Source of the DNA: Acidobacteriota bacterium | Lineage (GTDB): Bacteria > Acidobacteriota > Terriglobia > Acidiferrales > UBA7541 | DNA: 64,000 bases | Assembly: GCA_013289955.1 (NCBI GenBank) | Contig: JABCYZ010000030.1 | Span: 18,738 to 82,737 of the forward strand | Direction of reading: 5' to 3' | In this document: piece by piece, positions 25,682 through 35,428 of the stretch | Numbering within the stretch: position 1 is the first letter of the stretch | Layout: every line of letters begins with the position of its first letter | Notes under the pieces: model-generated | The model's input: only the letters and a program-made list of their open reading frames with translations | What the model was told of the DNA's origin: nothing | Databases searched by the model: none | Position numbers and translations under genes: made by a program

Positions 25682-27091
25682 CTAAGAATCCGCTCCAGCG
25701 GCCTTCCTGCTATTCTCTGTTTTCGCGGCACTCACCGGGGATTCCAGTGTTCGTTCCTCTTCAGGCGCTGGCCGTACCCTCTGGATTTTGACGCGTGCCA
25801 CGCGCCGGCCGTCCATTTCGACGACCGTGAATCGATACTGCCCGTACTCAAAGCTTTCTCCCCCGCGGGGAATAAATCCCAGCTGCGCCAGAACGAATCC
25901 GCCTACGGTCGCATAGGCTGGATCTTCCGGCAACGAAATGTTGTACTGCGCATCCAAATCGCGCACATTGAGCGCGGCATCAAAAATCACCGCGCCATCG
26001 GCCAGCGTCAGCGGACGTTCGACGACGTCGAACTCGTCGTGAATCTCTCCCACCACCTGCTCCATGATGTCTTCCAACGTCACGAGCCCGAGTATGCTGC
26101 CAAACTCATCGACAATCATGGCCATGCCGATGTGTCGCGTGCGAAGTTCCTGGAGCAGCTCACTCGCCGGTTTGGTTTCCGGAACGATGAGGACTTCGCG
26201 CAGCACGCGTCGCAAATCGAACGGGGGCGGCGGGAGATTTTCCTCCATCCGCCGCTCGCGATCGAGCAGAATCCACAGCATGTCCTTGATGTGCACGAAG
26301 CCGAGTATGTGATCGCCCGAGCCGCGATACACCGGAATGCGCGAGCGCTGCGAGGTGGCAAAAACGCGCATCACTTCGTCCAAGCTCGCTTCCACAGGAA
26401 GAGTGTGCATATCTGGCCGAGGCACCATGATCTCGCGGACCTGCACTTGCCCGAGCTCGATGGCGCTCACGATAAATTTTTCTTCGCCCGGTGCGATCAA
26501 GCCGCGTTCCCGCGCCTGCTGAATCTGGATTTGAAGTTCTTCTGTAGAGTGCACTGCGCTATGGCTCTGGGGTGAGGAGACGCCCATCGCTTTTACGATG
26601 ACCCCGGACATGCCATCCAAAAGGTCGATGGCCCAGCTAAACGTGCGCAGAAACCACTGAAACGGCAACGCCACGAGCAGCGCAACGCGCTCCGCCTTCG
26701 CGAGGCTCACTGTCTTCGGCACCAGCTCGCCCAGCACCACGTGCATCGCGCTCAGCAAAGCAAATGCGCAGGCCAGGGCGACAGCATGGGCGAAAAACGC
26801 CGCCCGCGTGCCCGCAGTCCCGTGCCAGATTTGCTGAAAAGCCGTGGCAAGAGTGGCTTCGCCGAGGGCGCCAATGGCCAGGCTGGTCAGCGTAATGCCG
26901 ACTTGCACGCCGGAAACCACCCGATGCAAATCGGCAAGCAGGCTTTCGACGACGCGAGCGCGGATGTCACCTTTGGCGACGAGCTGGCGAACCCGGGAAA
27001 GTCGCACGGCAACGAGAGAAAACTCCGCGGCGGCGAAAAAGCCGTTCAGCGCGACGAGCGCCAGCACACCAATCAGCCGCACGGCAAACAT
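25682..27091 (-). CDS. CNNM/HlyC-CorC family transporter (hemolysin-like)
   Basis: A 469-residue protein: DUF21 membrane domain (about residues 1-200, starting FAVRLIGVLALVALNGFFAAAEFSLVAVRLSRVR), two CBS domains (MVPRPDMHTLPVEASLDEVMRVFATSQRSRIPVY and the second around HIGMAMIVDEFGSILGLVTLEDIMEQVVGEIHDEFD), and a C-terminal CorC_HlyC domain (ARVKIQRV). These proteins are implicated in magnesium or cobalt efflux and are not toxins despite the old hemolysin name. It lies between the IleRS gene and the two permeases on one strand, with short gaps. Confidence 0.93.
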   Translation of the reverse strand: MFAVRLIGVLALVALNGFFAAAEFSLVAVRLSRVRQLVAKGDIRARVVESLLADLHRVVSGVQVGITLTSLAIGALGEATLATAFQQIWHGTAGTRAAFFAHAVALACAFALLSAMHVVLGELVPKTVSLAKAERVALLVALPFQWFLRTFSWAIDLLDGMSGVIVKAMGVSSPQSHSAVHSTEELQIQIQQARERGLIAPGEEKFIVSAIELGQVQVREIMVPRPDMHTLPVEASLDEVMRVFATSQRSRIPVYRGSGDHILGFVHIKDMLWILLDRERRMEENLPPPPFDLRRVLREVLIVPETKPASELLQELRTRHIGMAMIVDEFGSILGLVTLEDIMEQVVGEIHDEFDVVERPLTLADGAVIFDAALNVRDLDAQYNISLPEDPAYATVGGFVLAQLGFIPRGGESFEYGQYRFTVVEMDGRRVARVKIQRVRPAPEEERTLESPVSAAKTENSRKAAGADS

Positions 27092-27172
27092 AGTTTCTTA
27101 GTTGTCCCCTAGCGGCATTGTAGCAGTACGCGCCGGGTACGTGAGACGCCGCTCTTGACGGGCGTGCCTTGC

Positions 27173-30100
27173 CTACACACGCGCTATCGTGACAAAGATA
27201 TCTTCGCCGCCGAGCGCCAGCTTGACGCCGCCGTTCTGAACGGCGCTCATCTCCAGCCGCTCGGCAAGCAGCTCATTGCGCAAAAAAGCCTCGTGCGCCG
27301 CAATCGCTTCCGCAATTCGCGGGGAGGCGGAAACGCTGACAACGATCCGGTCGGAAATGTCGAGGTTCAAAGCCTTGCGCTGGTCTTGCAACATACGGTT
27401 GAAGTCTCGCGCCAGGCCTTCCTGTAACAGCTCCGGCGTCAGCTGTGTATCGAGCGCAAGAAAAGTGCCTTGTTCCAGGCTGCACTTGAGGTTTTCCGGG
27501 CCTTCAAAGAAAACCACGATCTCTTCGGGCGCGAGTACAAACGTCTGGTCAGCTAGCGCGATCGAGAACGGACCGCCCTTCAGCACCAGTGCCGCGTCGG
27601 CGTTCTCTAGCGCTTCCCCGATGGCCTTCAGATACCTTCCCGCACGAGGACCAATCTTTTTGGCGTCCGGTTTCAGACGCACCTTCACAAGCGTCTTCTC
27701 ATCCTCAATCAAAACGAGCTGCTTCAGATTGGTTTCTTCCAGTATCTGCGCGACGTAGTCGGCATTTTCTAGGACACGCCGGTCCGCGACATCCTTCGGT
27801 CGCACATAAAGCGTACTAAGCGGCTGGCGAATCTTGACCTTGCTCTGCGTGCGCAGGCCCAGCGCCAGGTTCTTGATGCGGATCACTGCCGCAATGCTTT
27901 GTTCCAGACCTTCATCGATGAGGGCGGCATTTACCTGGGGATACTCCGTCAGGTGAACCGACAGCGGCGCGGACGGGTCGACGGTGCGAACCAGATTTTG
28001 ATAAATATCCTCCGTCAAGAAAGGCAAAGCGGGGGCCATCACGCGCGCAACCGTCGTCAGCACCGCGTACAGCGTTTGATACGCGTCTCCTTCGCTTTTC
28101 CAAAAACGGCGCCGCGAACGTCGCAAATACCAGTTGGAGAACTCCTCGTCAAACGCCTGAAAAGCCTCGACCAGCTTGTAGTGCTCGTAATTCTGGAATG
28201 CACCGTTCGCCTCTGCCACCAGGCGCTGCAGTTTGCTCATCACCCAGCGATCCAGTTCATTGGTTACCGGCAGTGCAGGACCACCAGGCTTCCAATCGTC
28301 CGCGCCGGCGTACATCACAAAGAAGCTGTAGCAGTTCCAGAAGGTCAGCAACTTGCGTCGCGCGTCGCCATCGATCGTTTGGCCCGCGTTAGTGGCCGGA
28401 TGAAGATCGGGAAAGTTAAGATTCTGCGCCGTCTTCTGTTCGGTATAGATATAGCGCATCACCTCCGCGCCCAGCGCCTCCGCCGCTTCATCAAACGCGA
28501 TCGAGTTGCCCTTGGACTTGTGCATCTCCTCGCCGCGTGCATCGCGCACCAAGGCGTGGCCCAGCAGAGCCTTAAACGGAGCGCGACCATCCATCATCGC
28601 GCTCATGGCCAGCATCGAATAAAACCAATTGCGGAATTGCCCCGGAAAACTCTCAAGCACCAAGTCCGCCGGAAACCATCTTTCCCAATACGCTCTGTCC
28701 GTCGAATAGCGCATCGTGCTGAACGGCACAATCCCCGCGTCCAGCCATGGATTTCCCACATCTTCCGTGCGCTGCGCCAGGCCACCGCACTTCTCGCAGC
28801 GAATCTTTACGGCATCAATGTACGGCCGGTGCGGTGAATTTCCTTCGAAGGTTTCCCAACCCTCGACCGCTTTCTCCTTCAACTCTTCCCTGCTGCCGAC
28901 AACCACAAAGTGGCTGCAATCGCCGCACACCCAGATCGGCAGGGCCAGTCCCCAGAAGCGCTTCTTCGAGATCATCCAGTCGCTCATGTTTCTAAGCCAG
29001 TCCAGCTCGCGCGCTTCGCCATCCGGGGGAATCCACTTGATGCCCGGCACCACGCGCTGAATGCGATCCCGCCAATCCATGCGGATGAACCATTCGTCGA
29101 CCGGCCGAAACACCAGCTCTTCCTTACAGCGCCAACAGTGCGGATAAACGTGCGGATATTTCTCGCGGGCCACGAGCATCCCCGAAGCCTTCAGGGCGGC
29201 AATGATGTCATCCGCCACTTCGTTCGCGTTGCGCTTGGTGAATTGCCCGAAGCCATCGAGAAAGACGGAGCTGTCGTCCAGCGGCGCAATGAAGGGAATC
29301 CCATTTTCTTTCCCCAGCTGCTGGTCTTCCGCGCCGCAACCAGGCGCGATGTGAACGAGTCCTGTGCCTTCTGCCTCGCTAATCTCTTTCCAAGCGATAA
29401 CCCGGTGCGCTTCCGCCGCGCTCTTACCGCCGCCCGTCTCTCCAAACGGGAAAACGCCTCCCGGCGTTTTCTGCGCTGGCAGTTCGTCGAAAGGCCCTTG
29501 ATAGGTGAGTCCCAGCAAATCCTTGCCGGGAAGTTCTCCGATGACTTCGACCCCGCCGCTTCCCTTCAAAATCGTCCGAATCGACGGCAGCTTGTGCGTC
29601 TCGTGCTTCCCCTCCACTTGCAGGTCCTGCACGCGCTCGTGCTCGAAATTCCCTTTCGCCACGTAATAGAACCAGTCGCCGTGCTTTACCTTGAGATAGG
29701 TCATCTCCGGATTCACAGCCACAGCCACGTTCGAAGTCAACGTCCACGGAGTCGTCGTCCAGATCAAAAGAGCTGTCCGCTCCTGTCCCTTGATCGGAAA
29801 ACGCACGAACACCGAAGTATGTACCGTAATCCGGCGGCCTTCGGCGACCTCCATCTGCGAAAGCCCCGTCCCGCAGCGCCCGCACCACGGCATCACGTCA
29901 TGCCCGCGGTAAATGAATCCTTCCGTGTGGCACTTCTTCAGAAACGACCAGATGGTGTAGTTATTTTCATCAGAAAAGGTAAAGTAGCTCCCGCCGTACG
30001 CCGCAGAGCCAAGTTTTCGGACGATTTCGCTGGCCCGCGCCGTCTCGGTATGCCCGCTCGGCAATTTTGCGGTGATCACGCGATCCCCGTCCGCCAGCGC

Positions 30101-30571
30101 GTCGCGCAACGCGATCAGCACTTTGGGATCATCCCAGTCGCACCAATATCCCAGACGAATGGATTGCTCCGTCTGCCGCGCCGCGTACGTCAGTACACGT
30201 TCCTTGCAAGCCCGCACGAACTTCTCAATGCCAAAATCCCGAATCTCGCGCTTGGTCTTGAGCCCCAGACTTTTTTCGACTTCAACTTCCACCCACAATC
30301 CCTGGCAGTCGAACCCGTTCTGATAACGCAGCGCCCTCCCGCGCATCGCGTTATACCGCTGATACATATCCTTCAGCGAGCGTCCCCAGGCGTGATGCAC
30401 GCCCATCGGATTATTGGCGGTTATCGGTCCATCCAGAAAAGACCAATGCGGGCCGCTGGCGTTCTGGTCTCGCAGCCTCTGGAAAATCCCGTTCTCCGCC
30501 CAGAAGCGCAATATCTCGCGCTCCATCGCAGGAAAGTCGGGCACTCGTGGCACTGGTTTGTACATGCTCAT
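27173..30571 (-). CDS. ileS: Isoleucyl-tRNA synthetase
   Basis: A 1132-residue class I synthetase. The ATP-binding signature appears as GPITANNPMGVHHAWG (HHAWG in place of HIGH). The editing domain contains LIWTTTPWTLTSNVAVAVNPE. The second signature is HKSKGN, and an anticodon-binding domain follows. Zinc-type Cys pairs are present (WCGRCGTG; IRCEKCG). About 45 residues (roughly 149-194, around 29990-30127) interrupt the conserved DWDD...SDENNYTIW segment of the catalytic domain. ATG 30571 (or 30565) is chosen as the start by family length. It charges tRNA-Ile and is essential. Upstream is a divergent penicillin acylase gene; downstream is the CNNM gene. Confidence 0.95.
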   Translation of the reverse strand: MSMYKPVPRVPDFPAMEREILRFWAENGIFQRLRDQNASGPHWSFLDGPITANNPMGVHHAWGRSLKDMYQRYNAMRGRALRYQNGFDCQGLWVEVEVEKSLGLKTKREIRDFGIEKFVRACKERVLTYAARQTEQSIRLGYWCDWDDPKVLIALRDALADGDRVITAKLPSGHTETARASEIVRKLGSAAYGGSYFTFSDENNYTIWSFLKKCHTEGFIYRGHDVMPWCGRCGTGLSQMEVAEGRRITVHTSVFVRFPIKGQERTALLIWTTTPWTLTSNVAVAVNPEMTYLKVKHGDWFYYVAKGNFEHERVQDLQVEGKHETHKLPSIRTILKGSGGVEVIGELPGKDLLGLTYQGPFDELPAQKTPGGVFPFGETGGGKSAAEAHRVIAWKEISEAEGTGLVHIAPGCGAEDQQLGKENGIPFIAPLDDSSVFLDGFGQFTKRNANEVADDIIAALKASGMLVAREKYPHVYPHCWRCKEELVFRPVDEWFIRMDWRDRIQRVVPGIKWIPPDGEARELDWLRNMSDWMISKKRFWGLALPIWVCGDCSHFVVVGSREELKEKAVEGWETFEGNSPHRPYIDAVKIRCEKCGGLAQRTEDVGNPWLDAGIVPFSTMRYSTDRAYWERWFPADLVLESFPGQFRNWFYSMLAMSAMMDGRAPFKALLGHALVRDARGEEMHKSKGNSIAFDEAAEALGAEVMRYIYTEQKTAQNLNFPDLHPATNAGQTIDGDARRKLLTFWNCYSFFVMYAGADDWKPGGPALPVTNELDRWVMSKLQRLVAEANGAFQNYEHYKLVEAFQAFDEEFSNWYLRRSRRRFWKSEGDAYQTLYAVLTTVARVMAPALPFLTEDIYQNLVRTVDPSAPLSVHLTEYPQVNAALIDEGLEQSIAAVIRIKNLALGLRTQSKVKIRQPLSTLYVRPKDVADRRVLENADYVAQILEETNLKQLVLIEDEKTLVKVRLKPDAKKIGPRAGRYLKAIGEALENADAALVLKGGPFSIALADQTFVLAPEEIVVFFEGPENLKCSLEQGTFLALDTQLTPELLQEGLARDFNRMLQDQRKALNLDISDRIVVSVSASPRIAEAIAAHEAFLRNELLAERLEMSAVQNGGVKLALGGEDIFVTIARV

Positions 30572-30707
30572 AGAAATATCTTCAAAGAATATCACAGCCG
30601 GCAAACACCCCGGCGCTAGGGACAACAGGAGCGCCAGAACCTGCATGGCGTGATTTCTGAGGCGACCGGAAGCCGGGTCTCTTCTCGCCCGGTTGCGCCC
30701 TCCACGC

Positions 30708-33209
30708 ATGTCCACTACACTCAAGTTTTACTTGGAAAGCTCCGGAGATTGCTTGCGGACCATCCTTCGTTTTCTAGTCTGGACACTTCTGATAATTGCG
30801 GTTGTTGCTGGTGGGACGGCGTGGTGGTTCGTCTACCGGCCGCTTCCGCAGCTCGACGGTTCCATTTCCCTTCCCGGACTAAAGAAGGAAGTCGTCGTGG
30901 AACGCGACAATTGGGGTGTCCCCCACATCCGCGCGTCTTCCCTCGAGGATGCCGTCGAAGCCCAAGGCTACGTGATGGCCCAAGACCGCCTCTGGCAGCT
31001 GGATTTGATGCGCCGGGCCTCGCGCGGCCAGCTCTCGGAGATTGTCGGTCCGCTCGCGCTAAAATCCGACAAACAATTCCGTACCTTCGGCTTCTCCCGC
31101 GCCGCCGATCGCGATTATGCGGCCATGGACAAGGATTCCGTAGCACTCATGGAAGCTTACGCCCGGGGCGTGAATCGCTTTATCGATCAGCATCAGAACA
31201 GCTTGCCCCTTGAATTTTCTCTTTTGAAATACAAACCCCAGCCATGGCAGCCCACCGATTCGCTGGTCATCGCTGGCTACATGTACCAAACGCTGACCGA
31301 CACCTGGGAGCGCGAGCTGGACCGCGCTAAAGTCGAAGAGCGCGTAGGCGCCGACCGCTCAAAGGACCTGTTCGCCGTTGACTCCCCAATGGATCATTTT
31401 GTCGTTGGCGATCCCGGCGTGCCCAATGACGGCTCCGAAGCCTCCCGTGTCGATCCCGATGAAGACGATGATGACGACGACATGCCCACCGACACCATCC
31501 TAAAAGCCGATGCCCGCGGCTCCCCTAATATTCGCACGCCAGAAACCTATGCGGACACCACCTCCGCGCTCTGGCCTGCCATCGAGGGCTACCTCGAGGA
31601 AACGCAAAGCGAGATTCGCAAAGGGCTTGGAAGCAACAACTGGGTCGTCAATGGTGCCCACACTCTAAACGGCAAACCCATTCTAGCCAACGACACGCAT
31701 CTCGAGCTGTCTATTCCCCCGATCTGGTACGAAATTCATCTCAGCGTGCCGGGTTTCAATGCCAAAGGTTTCACTCTGCCGGGCGCGCCGCTCATCGTCA
31801 TTGGCCACAACGATCAGATTGCATGGGGTTTCACGAATAACGGCGCCGACGTGCAGGACCTCTACATCGAAAAGTTCAATCCCGCCGCGCCCGACCAATA
31901 TCAGGTCAACGGAAAATGGACAAATGCCCAGGTATTTGACGAAGCTATTCGCATCAAAGGTCAGCCGGACGAACATTTGAAAGTCATCGTCACGCGGCAC
32001 GGCCCGGTCGTCCATCAAGAAGGCGACAAGGTTTACTCCCTGCGCTGGACGGCACTCGAACCCGGCGGTCTCGGAAACACCTACAACTGGCTTTCCACGG
32101 CGAAAAATTGGCACGAATTTCGTGAAATCATGAAGCGTGTCTGGGGCCCGGGACAGAACGCCGTCTATGCCGACGTCCAGGGCAACATTGGCTACATCAT
32201 GGCCGCCCGCGTCCCCATCCGAAAAAAAGGCCACGGCGAAGTCCCCGTTCCGGGCGCTACCGACGAATACGAGTGGACGGGCTATGTTCCCTTTGAACAA
32301 CTTCCTCAAGCTCTCAATCCAGAGAGCGGCCTGATCGTCACAGCCAATGCGCGCGTGGTTGGGCCAAACTACAAGCCGTATCTCACCGACCGCTGGGAAG
32401 AACCGTATCGTACCGCCCGCATCTACGATCTTCTCCACGACAAAACCGATCTACGTCCCATCGATATGCTCAAAGTCGAAACCGATACCTACAGCTTCCC
32501 GCACGCTTTTCTTGCCGACCAAATGTCTTCCGCGGCAAAAACAGCGCAGCCGAAGGATCCGCGCGCCAGGAAACTCGTCGACCGGTTGAAAGACTGGAAC
32601 GGCATCGCTGACGCTGATTCTGCGCTCGTGTCTTTCCTCGTGATGGCCCGCCGCGCAGCGCTCGATTTGATCCTGGAACCCTATCTGGGAAAGGATACGA
32701 ACTTGTACGCGTGGCGCAGCACCGTCTTCCTCCAAAAAGTCCTGGCCGACAGGCCCGCAACGTGGCTGCCACCCGCCTACAAGAACTACGACGAATTGCT
32801 GGCCGCGGCCGCCGATCGCGCCGTCATCCTGCTTGCAGAACAGACAAAAAGTGAGCGCGTCGAGGATTGGCAATGGAGGGAACTCGATTCGCTGGACATG
32901 CTGCATCCGCTCGGCCGCGATGGTTTCTTGAAGCATCTCCTGAGCGTCACCGGAAAACCGCAATCCGGCACGAGCTACAGCGTTCGCGCCGCGACCAAGC
33001 GCCATGGGCCCTCCATGCGATTCATCGCCAATCTCGCCAACTGGGATGAGTCCATACTGCTCCTCCCGGCAGGCGAATCCGGTCAGGTCGGCAGCAGCCA
33101 CTATACCGATCAGTTTTCCTATTGGTATGAAGGCCAGCCTATCGTTGCTCCCTATAGCGATGCAGCCGAAGCCAGAGCGCGCAAACACACGCTGACTCTG
33201 AAACCATGA
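30708..33209 (+). CDS. Penicillin acylase family protein (peptidase S45)
   Basis: An 833-residue N-terminal nucleophile hydrolase. One N-terminal membrane/signal helix (FLVWTLLIIAVVAGGTAWW) anchors or exports it. The alpha chain shows DNWGVPHIRASSLEDAVEAQGYVMAQDRLWQLDLMRR. A linker rich in Asp (DEDDDDDDM) precedes the autoprocessing site GLG|SNNW, giving Ser309 as the likely new N-terminal nucleophile. The beta chain continues WVVNGAHTLNGKPILANDTHLEL. Family members cleave amide bonds of beta-lactams, acyl-homoserine lactones or other N-acyl compounds; which one cannot be told. ATG 30708 is the only sensible start; no clear ribosome site. Confidence 0.93.
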   Translation: MSTTLKFYLESSGDCLRTILRFLVWTLLIIAVVAGGTAWWFVYRPLPQLDGSISLPGLKKEVVVERDNWGVPHIRASSLEDAVEAQGYVMAQDRLWQLDLMRRASRGQLSEIVGPLALKSDKQFRTFGFSRAADRDYAAMDKDSVALMEAYARGVNRFIDQHQNSLPLEFSLLKYKPQPWQPTDSLVIAGYMYQTLTDTWERELDRAKVEERVGADRSKDLFAVDSPMDHFVVGDPGVPNDGSEASRVDPDEDDDDDDMPTDTILKADARGSPNIRTPETYADTTSALWPAIEGYLEETQSEIRKGLGSNNWVVNGAHTLNGKPILANDTHLELSIPPIWYEIHLSVPGFNAKGFTLPGAPLIVIGHNDQIAWGFTNNGADVQDLYIEKFNPAAPDQYQVNGKWTNAQVFDEAIRIKGQPDEHLKVIVTRHGPVVHQEGDKVYSLRWTALEPGGLGNTYNWLSTAKNWHEFREIMKRVWGPGQNAVYADVQGNIGYIMAARVPIRKKGHGEVPVPGATDEYEWTGYVPFEQLPQALNPESGLIVTANARVVGPNYKPYLTDRWEEPYRTARIYDLLHDKTDLRPIDMLKVETDTYSFPHAFLADQMSSAAKTAQPKDPRARKLVDRLKDWNGIADADSALVSFLVMARRAALDLILEPYLGKDTNLYAWRSTVFLQKVLADRPATWLPPAYKNYDELLAAAADRAVILLAEQTKSERVEDWQWRELDSLDMLHPLGRDGFLKHLLSVTGKPQSGTSYSVRAATKRHGPSMRFIANLANWDESILLLPAGESGQVGSSHYTDQFSYWYEGQPIVAPYSDAAEARARKHTLTLKP

Positions 33210-33237
33210 TGGCCAGTCCAAACGGTTCCCATTCAAA

Positions 33238-34077
33238 ATGCCCGAATTGCCAGAAGTAGAAGCCGTTGCCCGGACTCTCCGCCCCCTAGTCGAAGGGCGG
33301 CGCATTCGATCTGTTCACGTTCTTCACACGATCGCCACAAGACCCCAAAACCCCTCGCAAATCGCGCGCCTTGTTCAAGGCCAGCAAATCAAATCCGTCG
33401 AGAGAAAAGGCAAATATCTCTGGCTCCAGCTAACGCAGGGCATTGTCACTCTGCATTTCAAGCTCGACGGCCAGCTGCTGTGGTTCCCGAGCGCCAAGAA
33501 AATGTTCGAAGTCGCCAACAGAAAAGACGCGGGCGTCCACGTAGATGTCGCCTTCGAACTGGAGAATGGCATTCTGGGTTTCGCTGACGGGCGCCATTTC
33601 GGTCGAGTCTACGTTTACAAGTCCGGGGACGCTTGCCCCGCGCTAGCGGGTTTGGGAGTGGCTGCCCTATCACCCGATTTCACGGCTTCGCGCCTTTCCG
33701 GCTTGTTGGTAGCTTCCAGGCGTCCGCTCAAGGAATTCCTGCTCGATCAATCTCGCGTCGCCGGCATCGGCAACATCTATTCCTCTGAATCACTCTGGCA
33801 CGCCAGGCTGAACCCGTTCCGCCGCGCAAACTCCCTGAGTTCCGCCGAAGCCCGGCGCCTCCACAAAGCGATTGTTTCCGTTCTCGCGCGTGCCTTAGAA
33901 TGCTGTCTGCATCCGCCGCCCGATTTTCGCGATGCCAGCTGGTGGTTTCAGGGCCTGGAAAAAATCCTCCGCGTCTACGACCGCCGAGGAAAACCATGCC
34001 GCCGTTGCGGAAACGAAATTGAACGCATCGCGCAAGGCGGCCGTTCCACTTACTTTTGTGCGCACTGTCAAAAATAA
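33238..34077 (+). CDS. mutM: Formamidopyrimidine-DNA glycosylase
   Basis: A 279-residue DNA repair enzyme. It begins MPELPEVEAVARTLRPLV, placing the catalytic Pro and Glu at the mature N-terminus. The core contains LDGQLLWF and FGRVYVYKSGDACP, the helix-two-turn-helix has LLDQSRVAGIGNIYSSESLWHARLNP, and the C-terminus is a four-Cys zinc finger (CRRCGNEI ... YFCAHCQK). It removes 8-oxoguanine and formamidopyrimidines and nicks the abasic site. The start is fixed by the conserved terminal Pro. Downstream come xseB and a polyprenyl synthase on the same strand. Confidence 0.97.
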   Translation: MPELPEVEAVARTLRPLVEGRRIRSVHVLHTIATRPQNPSQIARLVQGQQIKSVERKGKYLWLQLTQGIVTLHFKLDGQLLWFPSAKKMFEVANRKDAGVHVDVAFELENGILGFADGRHFGRVYVYKSGDACPALAGLGVAALSPDFTASRLSGLLVASRRPLKEFLLDQSRVAGIGNIYSSESLWHARLNPFRRANSLSSAEARRLHKAIVSVLARALECCLHPPPDFRDASWWFQGLEKILRVYDRRGKPCRRCGNEIERIAQGGRSTYFCAHCQK

Positions 34078-34101
34078 ATAGCAAGGACACAGGCCGATCG
34101 C

Positions 34102-34374
34102 TTGAATTCACCCGCTCCCAAGAAACCCGAACCGCCGAAGAAGCCCGACTTTGAGCGCTCTCTCGCTCGCCTTGAAGAGGTCGTTCGCCGCCTCGAAAGC
34201 CCCCAGCTTTCCCTTGACGACGCAATGAAGCTCTTTGAAGAAGGCGTTGCCCTTTCCCGCGAATGCCAGAAACAGCTCGAAGAAGCCGAAGGCCGGGTCG
34301 AAATCCTTCTGAAAAAAGCCGACGGTAAACTCGCCGCAGAGCCGTTCGATCCCGAAGTCGAGAGCGAATCGTGA
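34102..34374 (+). CDS. xseB: Exodeoxyribonuclease VII small subunit
   Basis: A 90-residue protein with the XseB core FERSLARLEEVVRRLESPQLSLDDAMKLFEEGVALSRECQKQLEEAEGRVEIL, a helical hairpin that packs on XseA. Exonuclease VII degrades single-stranded DNA. The start appears to be TTG at 34102; no ATG lies in frame before the domain. The N-terminal Pro/Lys-rich tail and the acidic C-terminal tail are normal variation. It sits between mutM (24 bases upstream) and the polyprenyl synthase gene (34 bases downstream), a common order in which xseB precedes ispA. Confidence 0.92.
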   Translation: MNSPAPKKPEPPKKPDFERSLARLEEVVRRLESPQLSLDDAMKLFEEGVALSRECQKQLEEAEGRVEILLKKADGKLAAEPFDPEVESES

Positions 34375-34408
34375 TCGCTTCTTCCAACGCTATCTTCGCG
34401 ATCCTGCC

Positions 34409-35296
34409 GTGACAATGAAGCTCCCCTCGTTTTTTGAAGAAGACCGCATAGAGGTAGATGCGTCTCTCGACCGCCTGATGCCCGCGGAAACAGCCCCCCC
34501 ACCCTCGATTCACCAGGCCATGCGCTACAGCGTCTTCGCCGGCGGAAAACGCATCCGCCCGATTCTTTGCCTGGAAACCGCCCGCATCTTCGATTCCAAT
34601 GTCGCGCCCGCGCATCATCCCGCCTGTGCCATCGAATTCATTCACACTTACTCGCTCATCCACGACGATTTGCCAGCCCTGGATAACGACGACCTCCGCC
34701 GCGGCAAACCCACCTCTCACAAAAAATTTGGCGAAGCCGCAGCCATTCTCGCCGGCGACGCCCTCCTGACCCTCGCTTTCGAAACGATCGCCGGAACACC
34801 GGTCGACGCCGTTCGTCGCGTCGCCATGCTCACCGAAATCTCCGCCGCTGCAGGCACCATCAACGGCATGGTCGGCGGCCAGGTCGCCGACCTGGAAGCC
34901 GCCGGCAAACGTATCCTTCCGGAAGTCCTTGAATACATCCATCGCTCTAAGACCGCCGCCCTCATCCGCGCTTCTATCACTTCCGGCGCCCTCTGCGCCG
35001 GCGCCTCCCCAGAAAATGTCGCCCGCCTGCGCAACTTCGGCGAATCCCTGGGGCTGCTCTTCCAGGTCACCGATGACATCCTCGATGTTGAAGAAACTTC
35101 CGCCGCCCTCGGAAAAACCGCCGGCAAGGACGCCGCCCAGCAAAAAGCCACCTACCCCGCCGTTCACGGTCTCGAACGCTCCCACCAAATCGCCAGCGAC
35201 CTCGCCGCAAAGGCCATCGCCGAACTAAGCCCCTACGACGAGCGCGCTTCACGTCTCCGCGAAATCGCCCAGTATCTAGTCCAGCGCCGCGCCTGA
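34409..35296 (+). CDS. ispA: Polyprenyl (farnesyl/geranylgeranyl) diphosphate synthase
   Basis: A 295-residue all-helical prenyltransferase. The first Asp-rich motif is in IHDDLPALDNDDLRRGKPTSH, preceded by FAGGKRIRPIL. The second Asp-rich motif is FQVTDDILDVEETSAALGKTAGKD. It condenses isopentenyl and allylic diphosphates to C15 or C20 products for quinones and undecaprenyl carriers. Chain length cannot be set by eye, so the symbol is by family and context. Start GTG 34409; ATG 34415 is an alternative two codons in. The xseB-ispA order is typical; dxs, which often follows, is not here. Confidence 0.92.
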   Translation: MTMKLPSFFEEDRIEVDASLDRLMPAETAPPPSIHQAMRYSVFAGGKRIRPILCLETARIFDSNVAPAHHPACAIEFIHTYSLIHDDLPALDNDDLRRGKPTSHKKFGEAAAILAGDALLTLAFETIAGTPVDAVRRVAMLTEISAAAGTINGMVGGQVADLEAAGKRILPEVLEYIHRSKTAALIRASITSGALCAGASPENVARLRNFGESLGLLFQVTDDILDVEETSAALGKTAGKDAAQQKATYPAVHGLERSHQIASDLAAKAIAELSPYDERASRLREIAQYLVQRRA

Positions 35297-35428
35297 CGCG
35301 TCGACGATCGCTGCCGGTCTTGCGAGATTCCTCCGCAGCTCGGCAGTCTAGGTCCTCTCTCGGACCTCTGTGTTAAGATCTCGACGCTCCACTCCTCCCC
35401 TTTCTCCTTGCGGGAGCGCGCCGACCTC

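Noticed and set aside
28910..30619. A 569-codon forward open frame
   Set aside because: It lies antisense to the catalytic part of ileS; its reading is Arg/His-rich and matches no family. It is a GC-driven shadow.
33728..35188. A 486-codon reverse open frame
   Set aside because: Covers mutM, xseB and ispA on the opposite strand; Gly-rich without motifs, so a shadow.
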